This document shows, in pieces, positions 20,544 to 22,737 of a stretch of DNA of 22,737 nt. How positions within the stretch are numbered: the first letter of the stretch is position 1; each line of letters opens with the position of its first letter. Made by a program: the position numbers and the translations under genes. Under the pieces are notes generated by a model. It saw only the letters and a list, made by a program, of their open reading frames with translations. It was not told where the DNA came from and made no database searches. Source of the DNA: Parachlorella kessleri (Eukaryota; Chlorophyta; Trebouxiophyceae; Chlorellales; Chlorellaceae); contig BBXU01000934.1 of NCBI GenBank assembly GCA_001598975.1, positions 1-22,737 of the forward strand, written 5' to 3'.

Positions 20544-22232
20544 AATAAACAGCTGAGCTTGACAGGCGTCAACAGCGTTCCCTAATCCCATCTACCAGTC
20601 TACCGCTACAGCTGTTCACCACCCGTGCAGCATCGCAGGGCAGGATTCGTGCGGCAGGGGGCGTCAAGCACAGCCGCAGGTCAACGCCACGCACATTTGC
20701 TCCAGGGGTGTCCAACAACTATATCTTACGCCAGTGCCCTTGTTGTCGCATTAGGCTCACACTGCCATTTGTAGTTTGCGTGATGTTAGTGTGTTTGTTT
20801 TGTTAGCGTATGTGCCCTCACAGGCTTATGAACGTAGAAGAATTCCAACCGGCTGCCAAGTCCTGCAGGGGAGGCCTTTGGGTGCTCCCCCTACACTCAC
20901 CCGCATTGTAGACAGAGTTGGCCTTGTTGGGTGTGGAGGGCGGGTGGAACATGCAGACCTGGTCCACCACGGCAATCCGGTCGCGCGGGTAGCGCAGCAG
21001 GAAGGGCCACACAAAGTCCAGGCCCCAGCCTGCAGCAATGGAATGATGCAGTAAGTCTAAGCCTAGGTTGTTGAGATTCAGGAGGGGATGCAGCTAGACA
21101 CATCCTCCTCCTCCCTGTAGCGCACAGAGCAGACGCACCAGGGCAGGGGCGGCAAGCATGCCCGACGAGGGGCTGTGGCCAAGTTTGACTGAGCTAATCG
21201 TGAAGGCCCTGACGACACAGGAAGACACCACCACATCGGACGGGAGTCATGTCCTCGCCGTCCAGCAGCTGCCTGCTTGGCTTCTACTGCTGGTAAGGTC
21301 CTAATAAATGTAGCTGGCCACCGCCCACGGCAACTCACCCACATAGGCGTTGTAGAGCGAGGGCCGCACGAAGTTCTGGAAGTAATCCATCTCAAAGGCG
21401 GGCGCCTGCACCCACCACGCAGAGTACTGGCCGTTTAGAAGTTGCCCTAGGAGGGTACATGTAAGGTGGCAGCGCTGCCAAGGGAACCCAACCTTGCATC
21501 CGCCTCGGTCATGGATGCATGGGGGTGTATACCAGGCAGGGTATCTGGTGCTGCTCTGTCCAGGAGGAAGGCTGTGCAGGCAAGCCCTTGCCGCATATTG
21601 CTGAGGAGTTGCATGATGCTGGCACCCAGCTTTTTAGCTGAGCAGCATGCCTCCATAGTAGGGATTTGCTGATGCAGGCAAGGTGGGTCCGGCAGGCACC
21701 TAGCAAGGCTTAGCATGCAAGCCATGTCCCTCGCAGCGTACAGGCATGGGCTGGCCAAACTTGCCGCTGGTACACCTCGCAGTATGGTGGGTATACAGCC
21801 TCTGCACGGGCAGACCCTGGGCCCCCGGTCCCCACAGCGCTCACCATGATCTCGATCATGGTGGTGTACCGCAGAATGTTCTTGTTCTGCTGGTAAAGGA
21901 TCTTCCAGGGTGTGTAGCTCCTGCACACTATGCACACCGTCCACAGTTGACAGCCCTTCACGTCCAAGCAGGGGCCCCTCCTCATGGGGGGCCAAGGCAC
22001 CCCAGCTAGCTAACCCCCCCTCAACAGGCTGGGCAGCGCCACCAGGGCAAGACAGACTCGCAGCGGACCTCCCCGGTTCCGGCCTTTCTCCTGGCCCGCA
22101 CCCCTCTCACTCACCAGTGCGCGTCGCACAGGCTGGGCTGTGCCGCCAGCAGCCTGTATGCCTTCATGATGGAGAAGACGGTGTTGATGGTGCACACGTC
22201 CAGCACCAGGTCGTCGTCGGGGAACATGACCG
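19596..22232 (-). CDS. DUF707 family protein, glycosyltransferase-like (5' partial, last six exons)
   Basis: A DUF707 (PF05212) protein, a family of uncertain biochemistry with glycosyltransferase-like features. Exons on the minus strand: 22232-22115, 21920-21845, 21405-21339, 21029-20901, 20343-20281, 19927-19596, joining to 260 visible residues. Visible order: VMFPDDDLVLD (DXD-like acid motif, residues 1-11), AQPSLCDAHWSYTPW (31-44), YTTMIEIM (57-64), WGLDFVWPFLLRYPRDRIAV (88-107) and a CMFHPP motif, all characteristic of the family. After a linker, FYPLLLLLQTLVIACGALCM (193-212) is a single membrane helix, then a basic, Arg-rich tail to the TAG. The PH-like rule that plant relatives anchor by an N-terminal helix does not explain this C-terminal helix. 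The first visible codon is split (phase 1), so the 5' exons lie beyond 22737. Location in a secretory membrane is inferred. Confidence 0.88.
21842..21863 (-). other. Hairpin over a 5' splice site in the DUF707 gene
   Basis: Nine-base arms (CACCATGAT and ATCATGGTG) with a 4-nt loop span the end of the exon 21920-21845 and its GTGAGC donor, so the donor G/GT lies in the stem. It could be a consequence of the coding sequence (ACC ATG ATC GAG ATC ATG). Confidence 0.6.
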
Positions 22233-22737
22233 CTGCAACAAGGCAGCCAGCCAGGCAGGCAGGCAGCGTGAGAGAAGCCGGTGGCAGAGCTGGAACGACA
22301 GGGGACGGGCAGGCAGGCAGGCAGGCAGCCAAGGGAGCTGGTTGCCGAGCCAGGAAGACAGGAAATGGGCAGGCAGGCAGGCAGGCAGGCAAGGCAAGGC
22401 AGGCAGGCAGGCAGCCAGCCAGCCAGCCAGCAGGGCCACTCAGCCAACCTCAAGCCAGTGTACATGTCGTTCAGCAAGGCACTGTGGTAGAGAGAATAGG
22501 CTCGTATGTGGGGCCGCTGGATGGTGCAGTGACTGGCACCCAGTGCAGTGACTGGCAATGGGTGAGTCAGGTATGCCTGCCTCCAGCCAAGGAAGGACTT
22601 AGGGATACACACGCAGCTGCCGGTCCCCCCTGGCTGCTACATGAGCCGGAACCAGCTCTCCGACCCTCAAGTGAGTCATGAGCCTGCTTGAGCTGTGTCT
22701 GGGTATGTCCCTTCGACCTATACCACATATCCGCCCC
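22233..22737. other. Intronic stretch upstream of the first visible DUF707 exon
   Basis: No exon could be supported: no stretch resembles the sequence that should precede the PDDD motif. It contains the (GGCA)n minisatellite and a 15-nt tandem duplication (22524-22538 and 22543-22557, 19 bp apart). Confidence 0.45.
22239..22435. repeat. GGCA/GCAG microsatellite and minisatellite
   Basis: Runs of GGCA-type tetranucleotides (22240-22266, 22307-22330, 22368-22431) alternate with two related unique spacers, both containing AGCTGG- or GAGC-type words and ending GACAGG then GGGCAGGCAGG. This gives an imperfect unit of roughly 65 bp. On the DUF707 sense strand it reads as a (TGCC)n tract upstream of the first visible acceptor. 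Confidence 0.8.

Noticed and set aside
22307..22435. CRISPR-like look of regularly spaced GGCA blocks
   Set aside because: The repeated parts are simple tetranucleotide runs with degenerate spacers in a nuclear intron; there are no palindromic repeats or cas genes.
22440..22500. Possible extra DUF707 exon (LNDMYTGLRLAEW on the minus strand)
   Set aside because: It does not resemble the family sequence expected before the PDDD motif, and no good donor follows it.

Overview
The window looks like nuclear DNA of a green alga. The coding sequence is GC-rich and split into many short exons. Introns have GTGAGT-type donors and TGCAG acceptors, with C-homopolymer, G-homopolymer and (GGCA)n tracts confined to non-coding DNA. 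The best protein resemblances are to plant and algal families. A chlorophyte, perhaps in the Chlamydomonadales, is my inference; the species is not identifiable from sequence alone. All exon joins below were deduced by reading frame, splice consensus and recalled family resemblance, not from transcripts.

From 289 to 10853 (+) lie 19 exons of the exocyst subunit SEC3, with its 5' end off the window. From 11891 to about 12730 (-) there is a small four-exon gene of unknown function, supported by four phase-0 exons that join without a stop. From 13266 to 18407 (+) there is a complete 12-exon zinc-dependent alcohol dehydrogenase of the formaldehyde-dehydrogenase-like class (423 aa). From 22232 down to 19596 (-) are the last six exons of a DUF707 protein (glycosyltransferase-like, PDDD motif) with a C-terminal membrane helix; its 5' end is off the window. 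The small gene and the dehydrogenase are divergent, and the dehydrogenase and DUF707 genes are convergent. The four genes share no pathway: vesicle tethering, aldehyde/alcohol redox, a putative glycan enzyme and an unknown.

The most interesting signal is a recurrent architecture. Short copies of exon edges lie just outside the exons they match, 50 to 100 bp away. In SEC3 the 3' end of exon 3 is repeated twice in the next intron, and each copy is a 39-nt in-frame potential microexon with AG before and GT after. The 3' end of exon 1 and the 5' end of exon 5 are each echoed once. In the DUF707 gene the last codons and stop are echoed once. This resembles splice-junction duplication of the kind proposed for intron gain or alternative microexons. 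Other points are two GC-AG introns, C-run acceptors, a telomere-like motif inside an intron and a perfect 19-bp intronic hairpin.
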